From: Bacillus sp. 491mf
GTDB lineage: Bacteria > Bacillota > Bacilli > Bacillales > Bacillaceae_G
Length of the DNA: 64,000 nt
NCBI RefSeq assembly: GCF_900112415.1
Contig: NZ_FOLV01000004.1
Coordinates: 1-64,000 of the forward strand
Direction of reading: 5' to 3'
The stretch's first letter is position 1. Each line of letters starts with the position of its first letter. The notes beneath the pieces are model-generated. The model was given only the letters and a program-made list of their open reading frames with translations. It made no database searches and was not told where the DNA came from. Shown piece by piece: positions 1 to 7,984 of this stretch. The translations under genes and the position numbers were made by a program.

Positions 1-214
1 CAAAAATGGATTTCAACAATAAATATTTGAACATACGAACGGGCGGCACTGCATTGCGACCGTTATCGAGACAATATTTATTCTTTAATTCCTCTAACAC
101 AAAAGAAAAATCAACCATTTCATTAAATTGACGAAGCATATTATCTTTTGGCACGACGATATCGTAAATCGCCATGAATGGGCTAAGGTTAAGAGGTTGT
201 TGTTTTGAAATCAT
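1..214 (-). CDS. IS1182-family transposase, N-terminal part, cut by the left window edge
   Basis: Reading the minus strand from the ATG at 214 gives 71 open codons to the window edge, beginning MISKQQPLNLSPFMAIYDIV and ending with PVRMFKYLLLKSIF. This is the N-terminal DUF772-type region of IS1182-family DDE transposases, which cut and join the ends of their own insertion sequence. The catalytic residues lie outside the window, so it cannot be told whether the gene is intact. The start is clear because the family begins with this Pro-rich lead followed by the AIYD and VPKDNMLR motifs. The IS terminus should lie upstream, between this gene and the bcr1 copy at 352. Confidence 0.85.
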   Translation of the reverse strand, partial: MISKQQPLNLSPFMAIYDIVVPKDNMLRQFNEMVDFSFVLEELKNKYCLDNGRNAVPPVRMFKYLLLKSIF

Positions 215-345
215 CCGAGACACCACCTAGAGTTAGTACAACCATTATACATAAAAAAAGTGAAAGCTTCCTCGATTTCATCGGGGAAGCTTTCACTTTT
301 TGAACTATGAGGACTTTTTCAGTGGCCTCATCATATAAGCTGAGA
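215..345 (-). mobile_element. IS1182-type terminal region with hairpin
   Basis: Upstream of the transposase start lies a strong inverted repeat (arms 255-271 and 285-301, GTGAAAGCTTCC core) followed by GGACTTTTTCAGTGGCCTC at 311-329, a sequence of the kind seen at IS1182-family ends. The hairpin could stop outside transcription from entering the transposase gene, a common arrangement in insertion sequences. The exact outer end is not fixed; it must lie before the bcr1 repeat at 352. Confidence 0.5.
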
Positions 346-351
346 CCTTTT

Positions 352-432
352 TTTATCCCGTAAAAGCGCAATTGATTCAATTAACCATCAGCAGGGGATA
401 AAGACTCCCCGCTGATAGAAGTTTCATTTTAT
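352..432 (+). repeat. bcr1 repeat, internally deleted copy
   Basis: TTTATCCCG at the left and TTTCATTTTAT at the right are the two bcr1 ends. Compared with the full copies at 12220 and 39185, about 70 bp are missing between two CCCG tetramers (TATCCCG and CTGCCCG), so TTTATCCCG joins directly to TAAAAGC. The right-hand TTTAT contains the stop codon of the hemolysin III gene (429-431). Confidence 0.8.
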
Positions 433-1085
433 GCTACAGGTAATACATAAAATAAAACGCAGAAAAACATCATTGTGCTTCCGCCTAATACAAAGAGATG
501 CCAAATTGCATGGTTAAATGGGAGCTTCTCCCATAGGAAGAAGATAGCACCGACAGAGTATAAAATCCCGCCAATTAATAATAATGAGAAGCCGCTACCA
601 GTTAAGTTTTCATATAGTGGTTTAATAGCAACGATAATGAGCCAGCCCATCAGAATGTAAAATAAAGTAGATAGTTTAATAAAACGACGTACAAAAAATA
701 TTTTAAAAATGATTCCTGCTATTGCAAGTGTCCAAATAATCGCAAGTAATGTCCAGCCAAGTGGCCCGCGTAGTGTAACGAGTAAAAACGGTGTATATGT
801 GCCGGCGATTAACAAATAGATGGCAGAGTGATCTAAAATAGTGAATAATTTTTCCACTTTTGGATGATGGATGCTATGTAATAGTGTTGAACATAAATAT
901 AGTAAAAACATGCTCACGCCATATACAGTAAATCCTACAATTGCTGATGCAGTTCCATGTTTTGATGCATGAATAATTAAAATAATTAATGCAGGGATAC
1001 TTAAAATGGCACCGATGCCATGTGTAATTGCATTAGCGATTTCTTCTTTAACAAATTGAGTCATTCGAGTTATTTTTTGAGTCAT
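429..1085 (-). CDS. hlyIII: Hemolysin III family membrane protein
   Basis: 218-residue polytopic protein with seven hydrophobic segments, of the HlyIII/YqfA branch of the PAQR superfamily. Conserved features are EEIANAITHGIGA near the N-terminus, STLLHS, LDHSAIYLLIAGTYTPF in the middle and HAIWHLFVLGGS near the C-terminus; the Ser, Asp and three His residues correspond to the metal site of PAQR proteins. B. cereus HlyIII is a described pore-forming hemolysin, though the native role of the family is unclear. The ATG at 1085 is preceded by AAAGGAG at 8 nt, so the longer start is used. It is transcribed away from tatA, and its stop codon lies inside the end of a bcr1 repeat. Confidence 0.93.
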   Translation of the reverse strand: MTQKITRMTQFVKEEIANAITHGIGAILSIPALIILIIHASKHGTASAIVGFTVYGVSMFLLYLCSTLLHSIHHPKVEKLFTILDHSAIYLLIAGTYTPFLLVTLRGPLGWTLLAIIWTLAIAGIIFKIFFVRRFIKLSTLFYILMGWLIIVAIKPLYENLTGSGFSLLLIGGILYSVGAIFFLWEKLPFNHAIWHLFVLGGSTMMFFCVLFYVLPVA

Positions 1086-1278
1086 GTTTCGACTCCTTTC
1101 TCACATAGTAAAATGAAGAATATAGTTTCTTTCACAATATCATATACAAATGGAATAGGAAATGAAAATTGTATAAAGGATTTATTTTCTAATTTTTTTG
1201 ACAAAAGACAACGGATACATTGACGTTTACAGACTTTTTTGACAAAATAAAATTAATTGAGAATAAGGGGGAAGTATC

Positions 1279-1443
1279 ATGCCAAATATTGGGTTTCCAG
1301 GATTGATTTTAATTTTAATTTTAGCATTAATTATTTTTGGGCCAAAAAAATTACCGGAAATTGGACGAGCGTTTGGAGAAACCTTAAAAGAATTTAAAAA
1401 ATCCGCCAAAGGTTTGCATGATGATATAGATGAAAAAAAATGA
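1279..1443 (+). CDS. tatA: TatA/TatE family twin-arginine translocase subunit
   Basis: 54-residue protein. One N-terminal transmembrane helix ([13 protein letters not shown]) is followed by the [23 protein letters not shown] hinge and amphipathic helix that define TatA, then a short charged tail ending DDIDEKK. It oligomerises to form the pore through which folded proteins with an RR signal peptide are exported, working with the TatC receptor encoded just downstream. A GGGGGA ribosome binding site lies 6-7 nt before the ATG. The gene and tatC are separated by about 135 bp containing a strong hairpin (1517-1553). Confidence 0.93.
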   Translation: MPNIGFPGLILILILALIIFGPKKLPEIGRAFGETLKEFKKSAKGLHDDIDEKK

Positions 1444-1516
1444 ATTTTGTATCAGTAGGGAGGAGTTCCTGCTTATTATCAGTTGAATCAAACGGATACC
1501 TACGTCCGTTTGTGAA

Positions 1517-1553
1517 GGAAAAAAGATGTAAGACGAGCTTGCATCTTTTTTCC
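1517..1553 (+). terminator. Hairpin between tatA and tatC, possible attenuator
   Basis: Inverted repeat with arms of about 16 bp (GGAAAAAAGATG outer part) around a 5-nt loop, ending in CTTTTTTCC. It lies within the presumed tatA-tatC transcript, one base before an upstream GTG and 26 nt before the likely tatC start. It could partly terminate transcription or protect the tatA mRNA end, giving more TatA than TatC. Confidence 0.6.
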
Positions 1554-1578
1554 AGTGAACAAGGAAATGGGTGAGAAT

Positions 1579-2322
1579 ATGAACGATCATGAAATGAGCA
1601 TAGTAGATCATCTTGGTGAGTTGCGAAAGCGACTTATTATTACAGCATTGGCATTTTTATTTTTCCTTATTATGGGTTTTTCTTTTACGAAAGAGATTTA
1701 TAGTTTTATTGTGAAAGATTTACATATGAAATTAACAGTTCTTGGACCGAGCGATATTTTATGGATTTATTTTGTAATTGCGGCTGTGTTTTCAATCGTA
1801 TGCACTATTCCAATCGCTGCCTTGCAGCTTTGGTTATTTGTCAAGCCAGCATTACTTCCACATGAGCAGAAAATGACGCTTTTATACGTACCAGGACTAT
1901 TTATATTATTTATTGGTGGACTATGTTTTGGATATTTTATTATTCTACCATTTGTACTAAAGTTTTTGGTTAGTCTTGGTGATGAAATGTTTCAAACAAT
2001 GTTTACAACAGAGAAGTATTTTTCCTTTGTTATGAACATGACAGTACCATTTGCTGTGATTTTTGAATTACCTGTTGTAACTATGTTCTTAACGAGCATT
2101 GGAATTTTAAATCCAGTAGCATTACAAAAGATTAGACGGTATGCGTACTTTATATTAATTGTAATTGCGGTATGTATTACACCACCTGATTTTATTTCAG
2201 ATTTTTCTGTAGCAATCCCGTTATTAGTTATTTATGAATTAAGTATTACAATGTCAAAAATTGTTTATAAAAGAAAAATAAAGCGAGAATTGCAATCTTC
2301 ATCGAAAAGTGCCTCTTTATGA
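1579..2322 (+). CDS. tatC: Sec-independent protein translocase subunit TatC
   Basis: 247-residue membrane protein with six hydrophobic segments. The diagnostic N-terminal motif is MSIVDHLGELRKRL, followed later by LPHEQKM, FxxGxxFGYF and the ITPPDF stretch before the last two helices. TatC binds the twin-arginine signal peptide and nucleates TatA. The ATG at 1579 (MNDHEMS) is preferred over GTG 1555 or ATG 1567 because GGGTGAG lies just before it and TatC proteins start close to the HLGELR motif. A terminator overlaps the 3' end, so this is a two-gene tat unit. Confidence 0.93.
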   Translation: MNDHEMSIVDHLGELRKRLIITALAFLFFLIMGFSFTKEIYSFIVKDLHMKLTVLGPSDILWIYFVIAAVFSIVCTIPIAALQLWLFVKPALLPHEQKMTLLYVPGLFILFIGGLCFGYFIILPFVLKFLVSLGDEMFQTMFTTEKYFSFVMNMTVPFAVIFELPVVTMFLTSIGILNPVALQKIRRYAYFILIVIAVCITPPDFISDFSVAIPLLVIYELSITMSKIVYKRKIKRELQSSSKSASL

Positions 2323-2337
2323 CAGGCACTTTTTTTA
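2307..2337 (+). terminator. Terminator of tatAC
   Basis: AAGTGCC / GGCACTT stem around an 11-nt loop that contains the tatC stop codon, followed by seven T. Confidence 0.85.
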
Positions 2338-2477
2338 TTTCTTTGTTATACTATTGGTGTAAGCGTATACAATATGAAAAAGAAAAAAATTAATGCTTCT
2401 CCAAAATTTAGACAAACTTTTTGTCTTTGTCGGTTTATACTAAAATTATAAATCCAAAAAAAAAGAGGATTGATATC

Positions 2478-2729
2478 GTGATTATGAAGAGTTTTTATTT
2501 TACTCATCCAACAGGAAAGTGCGTAAAGGTGGTTGAAATTCCAGTACTACAAACACAGCATCCATTAGCGTTTCAAATTCAGTCGCGTCTTCAGCTCTTT
2601 ATTTCTAAAATTCAAAAACAAAAACAACCAAGGTTTTCGTACTCATTTCGAGAATATTTGCAAGGTTGCTTGCAATGGAATGATTATTCAAATGTATATG
2701 AAATAAATACGTTAGAAAAAAATGCATAG
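2478..2729 (+). CDS. Small hypothetical protein (83 aa)
   Basis: Not recognised. The protein is basic and soluble, with no membrane segment, Cys cluster or obvious DNA-binding motif: it begins MIMKSFYFTHPTGKCVKVVE and ends YEINTLEKNA. GTG at 2478 is chosen because AGAGGA lies 8 nt upstream; the ATG two codons later (2484) is the alternative, and the longer open frame from 2421 has no ribosome binding site. It stands alone between terminators, so it is probably its own transcription unit. Confidence 0.7.
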   Translation: MIMKSFYFTHPTGKCVKVVEIPVLQTQHPLAFQIQSRLQLFISKIQKQKQPRFSYSFREYLQGCLQWNDYSNVYEINTLEKNA

Positions 2730-2737
2730 GAAAAAAT

Positions 2738-2773
2738 CGCGGCAGAGCAAAGGTGCTCTGCTGCTTTCTTTTT
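2738..2773 (+). terminator. Terminator
   Basis: GCAGAGCA / TGCTCTGC stem with an AAGG loop and a T-rich tail, 10 nt after the hypothetical gene. Confidence 0.8.
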
Positions 2774-2882
2774 AGATATAAAAAATAAGAATTTCATGGG
2801 AAAATTACCTTAAACTGTTGAAAGCAGTGGGAATACTAGTATAATAACAGGGAGAGCGTAGTGGAAAGGGAAGAAATCAAAC

Positions 2883-3725
2883 ATGCAAAAAATTAAAATT
2901 GTCACAGATTCAACGGCGGATTTTTCACAAGATGTGATTGAGAAATACGATATTCATGTTATCCCATTATCAATTTCTGTGAACGGACAAACTTATTTAG
3001 ATCGTATAGACTTACAACCAGATAAGTTTATTGAAGAAATGGAAAAGGCAGAAGAGCTACCAAAAACATCTCAACCAGCAGTTGGTTCATTTGTAGAATT
3101 GTATGATCGTTTAGGAGAGGACGGTAGCCAAGTTCTTTCGATTCATTTAACAAATGGACTAAGTGGTTCAGTTGCAACAGCAGGTACTGCAGCAACAATG
3201 ACAAATACAAAAGTAACTGTAGTAGATTCTTTATTCACTACTCATGCTTTAGGATATCAAGTGATTGAGGCAGCGAAAATGGCGCAAGCAGGACGTTCTT
3301 TAGAAGATATTTTAAAACGTATTGAAGAAGTTAGAAAAAATACACGCCTATTTGTTGTCGTTGATACGTTAGATAACCTTGTAAAAGGTGGCCGTATTGG
3401 TAAAGGAAAAGCAATGCTTGGATCTTTGTTAAATATTAAGCCAATTGCTAGTATTGAAGACGGAGTCTACAACCCGATTACTAAGGTACGTAGTCAAGGG
3501 CAAATTGTAAAAACATTAGCGAAAATATTTGAAGAAGATATAGCTGGAAAAACAGTGAAAGCAGTCGCGATTCCACATGCAAAAGCATTACCGTTAGCAC
3601 AGAAGATGAAAGAGGCAGTTGAAAAGATTAGTGGATTCACACAATCAGAAATTTTCTATACGACACCGGTTATTAGTACACATACAGGTGTTGGGGCGAT
3701 TGGATTCTCTTATTTTGCAGAATAG
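2883..3725 (+). CDS. DegV family fatty-acid-binding protein (FakB type)
   Basis: 280-residue two-domain DegV protein. IVTDSTADF at residues 6-14 is the N-terminal family signature; SQPAVGSF, SIHLTNGLSGS and VVDSLFTTHALG line the fatty acid pocket, and GGRIGKGKAMLGSLLNIKPI is the conserved central segment. The C-terminal domain ends THTGVGAIGFSYF. DegV/FakB proteins present fatty acids to the FakA kinase for phosphorylation and membrane lipid synthesis; the kinase is not in this window and which fatty acid is bound cannot be read. Single-gene unit with its own terminator. Confidence 0.9.
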   Translation: MQKIKIVTDSTADFSQDVIEKYDIHVIPLSISVNGQTYLDRIDLQPDKFIEEMEKAEELPKTSQPAVGSFVELYDRLGEDGSQVLSIHLTNGLSGSVATAGTAATMTNTKVTVVDSLFTTHALGYQVIEAAKMAQAGRSLEDILKRIEEVRKNTRLFVVVDTLDNLVKGGRIGKGKAMLGSLLNIKPIASIEDGVYNPITKVRSQGQIVKTLAKIFEEDIAGKTVKAVAIPHAKALPLAQKMKEAVEKISGFTQSEIFYTTPVISTHTGVGAIGFSYFAE

Positions 3726-3730
3726 AAAAG

Positions 3731-3762
3731 AGCTACTTGATGATATTCAAGTAGCTTTTTTT
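3731..3762 (+). terminator. Terminator of the degV-family gene
   Basis: AGCTACTTGA / TCAAGTAGCT stem followed by seven T. Confidence 0.9.
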
Positions 3763-3770
3763 CGTACTGA

Positions 3771-4074
3771 ATAAAGTGAAACTTTAATCAGTGGGAGGGT
3801 TTTTTCATCCCTCACTAATTATTAGCCCTCACCAATTGGGCTTTGATGGGCAGTTTATCTCCCACTTAACTTCTTAAGAAAAGCGGAAGCGGCTCGTTCA
3901 GAATCGCAGGACGCCCACGCCCAAGGCGGAGAGGCGCTTTTTGCCTCGTCCGAGGGGGCGAAACGGCCGGAGATTCTAGCCGTTAGAGCTTGACAACAAA
4001 GAAATGTGGAACTGGACAATGCTTTTGCTGAATTTTGAGGTGGGAGTATTACTGCCCACGAATAGCGGGATAAA
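3771..4074 (-). repeat. bcr1 repeat interrupted by a nested element
   Basis: ATAAAGTGAAAC at the left and GCGGGATAAA at the right are bcr1 ends in inverted orientation. The copy is about 300 bp instead of 155 because roughly 145 bp are inserted after CTTCTT (see 3876-4020). Confidence 0.85.
3876..4020. repeat. Nested repeat element inside bcr1
   Basis: GC-rich segment beginning AAGAAAAGCGGAAGC and ending near GACAACAAAGAAATGTGG. It contains short inverted repeats (CCGGAGATTCTAG, GAATCGCAGG). A near-identical copy sits at the same position in the bcr1 at 30546, and a relative with similar ends is at 19422-19545. Confidence 0.7.
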
Positions 4075-4148
4075 TAGATTTTGTATGCTATAAATGAGTA
4101 TTTCTCTCTCTACTTCTTTTTTTGGACAGGAGGGGGAAGGTGTAATAT

Positions 4149-4241
4149 ATGTTTACCAAAGAAATAAAACATGCAATCATGCCTATGGAAGCATTCGGAA
4201 ATTTATTGAAAACCAAGAAAGAAGTAAGTAAAATTGACTAA
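4149..4241 (+). CDS. Possible 30-aa peptide or gene remnant
   Basis: ATG at 4149 preceded by AGGAGGGGGAAGGTG opens a 30-codon frame starting MFTKEIKHAIMPMEAFGNLL and ending KKEVSKID. No family is recognised. The strong ribosome binding site is the only support; the frame may be the surviving start of a longer lost gene. Confidence 0.3.
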   Translation: MFTKEIKHAIMPMEAFGNLLKTKKEVSKID

Positions 4242-4302
4242 GTATTAAAAAAGTGTAAAAATTCAATAGGATACGATTTGAATAGTAAGAAAGGGTGCTC
4301 AA

Positions 4303-4761
4303 ATGAATAAAGACGAAGTGGTATTAATAATTGCGAAAAAAATGAAGTTAATTAGAACTGAATATAATTATACACAAGAAGAAATGGCAGAAATTTTAGG
4401 GCTTTCTAAAAAGACACTTGTTCAAATTGAAAAAGAGCGCATCTTACCTTCGTGGACGACCGTTATTGCGGTATGTGCGCTGTTTCAAAACAGCGAAGTA
4501 TTGCAGTCTGCATTTGGGGGAGCTGTTCTTGAAGTTGTCCAAACAATTGCTCGTCATCAAATGGAATATAAAAAAGAAAAAACGATGGGCGGACATATAT
4601 GGTGGAAAGAAATTGAGAAAAAAGGAGAGTTCCGTTTACAACAAAATATTGTTAGTCAACATTATCGGATTTTAGACGGTGAAAATTATAGGTGGTTTAG
4701 CACATTACATAAAGAAGAAGCAATTGGAAAATTAGTACGATTTAGTGAACAAGTGAAGTAA
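4303..4761 (+). CDS. XRE-family transcriptional regulator
   Basis: 152-residue protein with an N-terminal Cro/CI-type helix-turn-helix at about residues 9-62: MKLIRTEYNYTQEEMAEIL, then GLSKKTLVQIEKERILPSW, the usual recognition-helix pattern. The remaining 90 residues have no known domain but include aromatic-rich HIWWKEIEKKGEFRLQQ and ENYRWFSTLHKEEA, perhaps a sensing or dimer domain. A GAAAGGGTG ribosome binding site lies before the ATG. The neighbours (bcr1 DNA and a copper chaperone) do not reveal the regulon. Confidence 0.85.
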   Translation: MNKDEVVLIIAKKMKLIRTEYNYTQEEMAEILGLSKKTLVQIEKERILPSWTTVIAVCALFQNSEVLQSAFGGAVLEVVQTIARHQMEYKKEKTMGGHIWWKEIEKKGEFRLQQNIVSQHYRILDGENYRWFSTLHKEEAIGKLVRFSEQVK

Positions 4762-4793
4762 ACGGTTTTCTCATGGTGTTTACCTTTGTTACA

Positions 4794-4842
4794 ATAAAGT
4801 GAAACTACGGTTAGCAGGAGCGTTATACTGCTCGTTAGTATA
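4794..4842 (-). repeat. Decayed bcr1 end
   Basis: ATAAAGTGAAACTACGG followed by a degenerate hairpin (GAGCGTTATACTGCTC) matches the first 40-50 bp of inverted bcr1; the rest is missing. Confidence 0.5.
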
Positions 4843-4888
4843 GGATAGAAGAAATGTAATTTTTAAAGGAGAGAAAGGTGTTTTAATA

Positions 4889-5476
4889 ATGAAGCGATAT
4901 CAAAAGTGGGTTGGACTTCTTACTGTTTTTTGCATACTGCTTTTAGCTGGATGCAGTTCAGGATCGAAACTTCGAAAACCGCTAAATTGGGATGTTGAAA
5001 GTTTTCAATACATAAATCAAAATGGTGAAAAATTTGGTACAAAAGATTTAAAAGGAAAAGTATGGGTAGCGGATCTCGTATTTACAAATTGTCAAACAGT
5101 ATGTCCGCCGATGACAGCAAATTTGGCGAAATTACAAAAAATGGCAAAAGAAGAAAAGTTAGATGTTCAATTTGTATCATTTAGTGTTGATCCAGAGGTA
5201 GATACGCCTGAAAAGTTAAAAGCATTTGTACAAAAATTTACTGATGATACGAAGAATTGGAACTTATTAACGGGTTATTCGCAAAATGACATTAAAAAAT
5301 TTGCGGAAAAAAATTTTAAAACGTTAGCTGATAAACCTGATAATTCAGATCAAGTCATGCATGGAACACAATTTTACTTAGTGGATCAAAACGGAAAAGT
5401 GATGAAAGAATACAGCGGTATTAAGAATACACCATATGATGATATATTGCGTGATATTAAGCGTTTAACACGATAA
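4889..5476 (+). CDS. Sco1/SenC family copper lipoprotein
   Basis: 195-residue lipoprotein. The signal peptide ends in the lipobox LLAGC with Cys22 as lipidation site, so it should face outward on the membrane. The thioredoxin-fold domain has the CxxxC copper site in FTNCQTVCPPM (Cys68, Cys72) and the third ligand His in QVMHGTQFYLVD; FVSFSVDPEVDTPEKL is also typical. Sco proteins (YpmQ/BsSco in B. subtilis) are needed to assemble the CuA centre of cytochrome c oxidase. GGAGAGAAAGGTG precedes the ATG. It appears to be a single-gene unit. Confidence 0.92.
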   Translation: MKRYQKWVGLLTVFCILLLAGCSSGSKLRKPLNWDVESFQYINQNGEKFGTKDLKGKVWVADLVFTNCQTVCPPMTANLAKLQKMAKEEKLDVQFVSFSVDPEVDTPEKLKAFVQKFTDDTKNWNLLTGYSQNDIKKFAEKNFKTLADKPDNSDQVMHGTQFYLVDQNGKVMKEYSGIKNTPYDDILRDIKRLTR

Positions 5477-5486
5477 TAATACTATT

Positions 5487-5509
5487 TGTTTATTCCTTTT
5501 GAATAAACA
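5487..5509 (+). terminator. Hairpin after sco
   Basis: TGTTTATTC / GAATAAACA stem with a CTTTT loop, 11 nt past the stop. There is no T run after it, so it may be an mRNA-stabilising hairpin rather than a terminator. Confidence 0.5.
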
Positions 5510-5614
5510 GTAAAAAAGAGTCCAATTACTCTGTAAAATAAATAAGTGACAATATCTATCGTTCCTTGTAAGGATAAGAGGATGGATATAATGTTGCACA
5601 TTATATATGTATTG

Positions 5615-5648
5615 GTACATTGCTCAATAAGAGTGATGTACTTTTTTT
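5615..5648 (+). terminator. Terminator without an associated gene
   Basis: GTACAT..CTC / GAG..ATGTAC stem followed by seven T, 140 nt past the sco gene and 109 nt before the next. It could be the real end of the sco transcript or the 3' end of a small RNA from about 5530. Confidence 0.5.
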
Positions 5649-5756
5649 ATTATACAGATCTCTTTACGACCTCATATACAACAACATTAGTGTGGTTACA
5701 CTAAACAGGAATGTATGTTTCTATTTTAAATAACCGTTTATTTTTGAGGTGCTTAC

Positions 5757-5984
5757 ATGAACATGTATACAGTAAAAGAATTGGCGTTAGCTTTACAGAA
5801 GCATGAAGAAACAATTAAACGATGGCTACGGTCTGGAAAGTTCCCAAACGCATTTCGCAATAGTGATAAAGAAGGATGGAGAATTCCTGAAAATGACCTT
5901 GTACAGCGATTGATTTTGGCAGAACAATATATTGCAGAAAATAATTCAAAATGGGTGGCAAATTATTTTGAAATGTTTAAGTAG
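5757..5984 (+). CDS. Small helix-turn-helix protein (excisionase-like)
   Basis: 75-residue protein almost wholly made of a MerR/excisionase-type winged helix: YTVKELALALQKHEETIKRW is the helix-turn-helix, LRSGKFPNAFRNSDKEGWRI the wing, and PENDLVQRL closes the domain, as in HTH_17 proteins. The tail QYIAENNSKWVANYFEMF is specific. GAGGTG lies 6 nt before ATG 5757; ATG 5763 is the alternative. Single DNA-binding proteins of this size occur as phage excisionases and as small chromosomal regulators; no integrase is near, so the latter is more likely. Confidence 0.8.
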   Translation: MNMYTVKELALALQKHEETIKRWLRSGKFPNAFRNSDKEGWRIPENDLVQRLILAEQYIAENNSKWVANYFEMFK

Positions 5985-6383
5985 TAGCCTCCCTACTCCT
6001 TATTCAACTAAATGGCAGTATAGTTGAACAAGGATTATTGATTAACTCTGTCGAATATGTCCTTTAGCATTTCTTCCTGGCCCACAACAAGATTGCGAAA
6101 AATTGCCTAAAAGGGTGCTTAATTAAACAAGAGCATCATTTCGATGGTTTATTTTTATGTACAGAACATCAAGTAGATTTCGGCGATTCAGTGTGAAATG
6201 TTTAAAACGACAAAAAACTTGGAAGTAAGCAAATTATCAATTGGTATTCTACAGATTTCTTTTGGAGTGGTTTCAGCTGAAGTTACAAAATAAAAAACGG
6301 TAAGGTTCGCAAAATATATAATAATCAAATTATTATGGAAATATTGATAGTGTGAAGCTTATAATTGAACTGGGTGATTAAAA
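5985..6383. other. Non-coding stretch with IS-like inverted repeat
   Basis: No credible gene. At 5998-6033 there is a 13-bp inverted repeat, CCTTATTCAACTA / TAGTTGAACAAGG, like the palindromes seen at the ends of B. cereus insertion sequences. The rest shows short broken frames and looks like decayed mobile DNA between the HTH gene and the following two-gene operon. Confidence 0.5.
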
Positions 6384-7142
6384 GTGACTATACAAAATAA
6401 AAAGATAATTGATATCTGTGATAACCGCAGACTATTAAATAAATATTCACGTAACAGTATTCCAAGCGTAATCTTCATAGCAGGGTTAGGCGATAGCTAT
6501 GAGACATGGAAAAAAGTCCAAGACCGAATATCGCAAAAAACATCAACCTTTTCCTATAACAGGTCGGGTATTGGCAGGAGTCAAGTCGCATCCGTCCCGA
6601 CGACTTGCTATGATCTAGTCGAGGAGCTCAACGAATTGTTGCTAGCGCTTGAAGTGGAGAAGCCCTATATATTGGTGGGACATTCTTTTGGTGGTTTGGT
6701 CGCTAGATTATATGCCAGCCTTTATCCACTGAACATCTGTGGTATGGTTTTGGTTGACGCTGCACCGGAATATAAAGAACTTGCCTATGAAAAGGTTCTA
6801 CCTGAAAATCTGCTTGCAGGAAATAGGGAATATTACGAGAATCCTATGTTGAATAGTGAGAAGATTGATAAAATACAAAGCTATAAGCAAGTCGTTGATC
6901 ATTCAAAGCAAAGTAACCTCCCTCTCGCAATTATTACAAGAGGTTTACCTGACAATGGTGAAGAGGGATGGCCATCTCAAGAAATATTGGAAATTGAGCA
7001 AAGACTCCAAGCAGAATTCCAATGGCTGTCAACGTCAAGCAAGTACCGGATTGCTAGTCGAAGTGGACATTATATTCAACATGATGAGCCAGAAATTGTT
7101 ATAGAGGAGATTATGTTAATGTTGAAGGAGATAGGAAAATGA
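6384..7142 (+). CDS. Alpha/beta hydrolase
   Basis: 252-residue alpha/beta-hydrolase. FIAGLGDSYETW carries the oxyanion-hole region, YNRSGIGRS is the usual strand-turn, VGHSFGGLVARLYA is the nucleophile elbow (catalytic Ser), and the catalytic His is likely that of SGHYIQHDEPEIV. The substrate cannot be inferred. GTG at 6384 follows GGGTGAT; no better start is present. The gene ends in an ATGA overlap with the DUF2785 gene, so the two are translated together. Its codon use and GC are higher than those of its flanks. Confidence 0.88.
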   Translation: MTIQNKKIIDICDNRRLLNKYSRNSIPSVIFIAGLGDSYETWKKVQDRISQKTSTFSYNRSGIGRSQVASVPTTCYDLVEELNELLLALEVEKPYILVGHSFGGLVARLYASLYPLNICGMVLVDAAPEYKELAYEKVLPENLLAGNREYYENPMLNSEKIDKIQSYKQVVDHSKQSNLPLAIITRGLPDNGEEGWPSQEILEIEQRLQAEFQWLSTSSKYRIASRSGHYIQHDEPEIVIEEIMLMLKEIGK

Positions 7143-7984
7143 GCGATACAAGGACTAAATTGATGATGGATTTGCAAAGAATTGAGAAGGATAAGTATCA
7201 GTTACGCGAAGGTGAGCGGCATCAAGATTTCTTACCTTTGTTACTTCAATATATTGGCGATCCTCAGCCAGAATTACGGGATAACCTGATTTATCCAATG
7301 TTTTATATGTGGATTAAGGAAGAAAATAGATTCAGTGGAGAGGAGTTGCGTAGCCTCTTAACTGTTCTGACTGATGAGAACCATTTGTTCTATAATATTG
7401 GCAGCGAGGATGATCAGTCAGTTTTTACAAGGACGTTCTCTGCCTTGACTATCGCTTTGATTGTGCAACACCACAGACAGAATCCATTTTTCAATCAAGC
7501 GGAAATTGAGCAATTAATGCATGCAATGCTCCGTTATTATAAAGAGGAGAAGGATCTGCGAGGTTACCTTTCAGTAGGAGGCTGGGCTCATAGCGCGTCT
7601 CACGGTGCGGATGTTTTTGTCGAGCTGGTGCAGTGCGAGGAGAGCAGCGTCGCACTGCTACGTGAGGTTCTTGTCGCTATTTCTAACATGCTTCATAATG
7701 GTAGACACATTTTTAGCGATGAGGATGATGAACGCTTGGTCAGCATCGTGGATACGATGATGGACAAAGAGTTACTTCCACATTTAGAAATCGCTGATTG
7801 GATTAGCGACTTAGCGCAATGCTGCAATTTGCCGAGAAGTCGCAGTCAGGTGATTGCTCGTGTGAACAGCAAGAATTTTTTACGCAGTCTCTATTTCAGA
7901 AGGGGACAAGATAGCCGAGGGAATGAGCTTAACACTGTCATGCTTGGTACTGAGGCAAAATTGAACAAGTTTTCTATCAGTTAA
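7139..7984 (+). CDS. DUF2785 domain protein
   Basis: 281-residue, mostly helical acidic protein matching the DUF2785 family: PELRDNLIYPMF, FSALTIALIVQHH, and the signature GYLSVGGWAHSASHGADVF near residues 140-158. The family has no established biochemical role; the HEAT-like helical pattern suggests protein binding. Start ATG overlaps the hydrolase stop by 4 nt. Both genes of this pair are richer in G and C (for example GCGAGGAGAGCAGCGTCGC at 7636-7654) than their neighbours and are flanked by IS-like palindromes, so lateral transfer is likely. Confidence 0.85.
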   Translation: MSDTRTKLMMDLQRIEKDKYQLREGERHQDFLPLLLQYIGDPQPELRDNLIYPMFYMWIKEENRFSGEELRSLLTVLTDENHLFYNIGSEDDQSVFTRTFSALTIALIVQHHRQNPFFNQAEIEQLMHAMLRYYKEEKDLRGYLSVGGWAHSASHGADVFVELVQCEESSVALLREVLVAISNMLHNGRHIFSDEDDERLVSIVDTMMDKELLPHLEIADWISDLAQCCNLPRSRSQVIARVNSKNFLRSLYFRRGQDSRGNELNTVMLGTEAKLNKFSIS

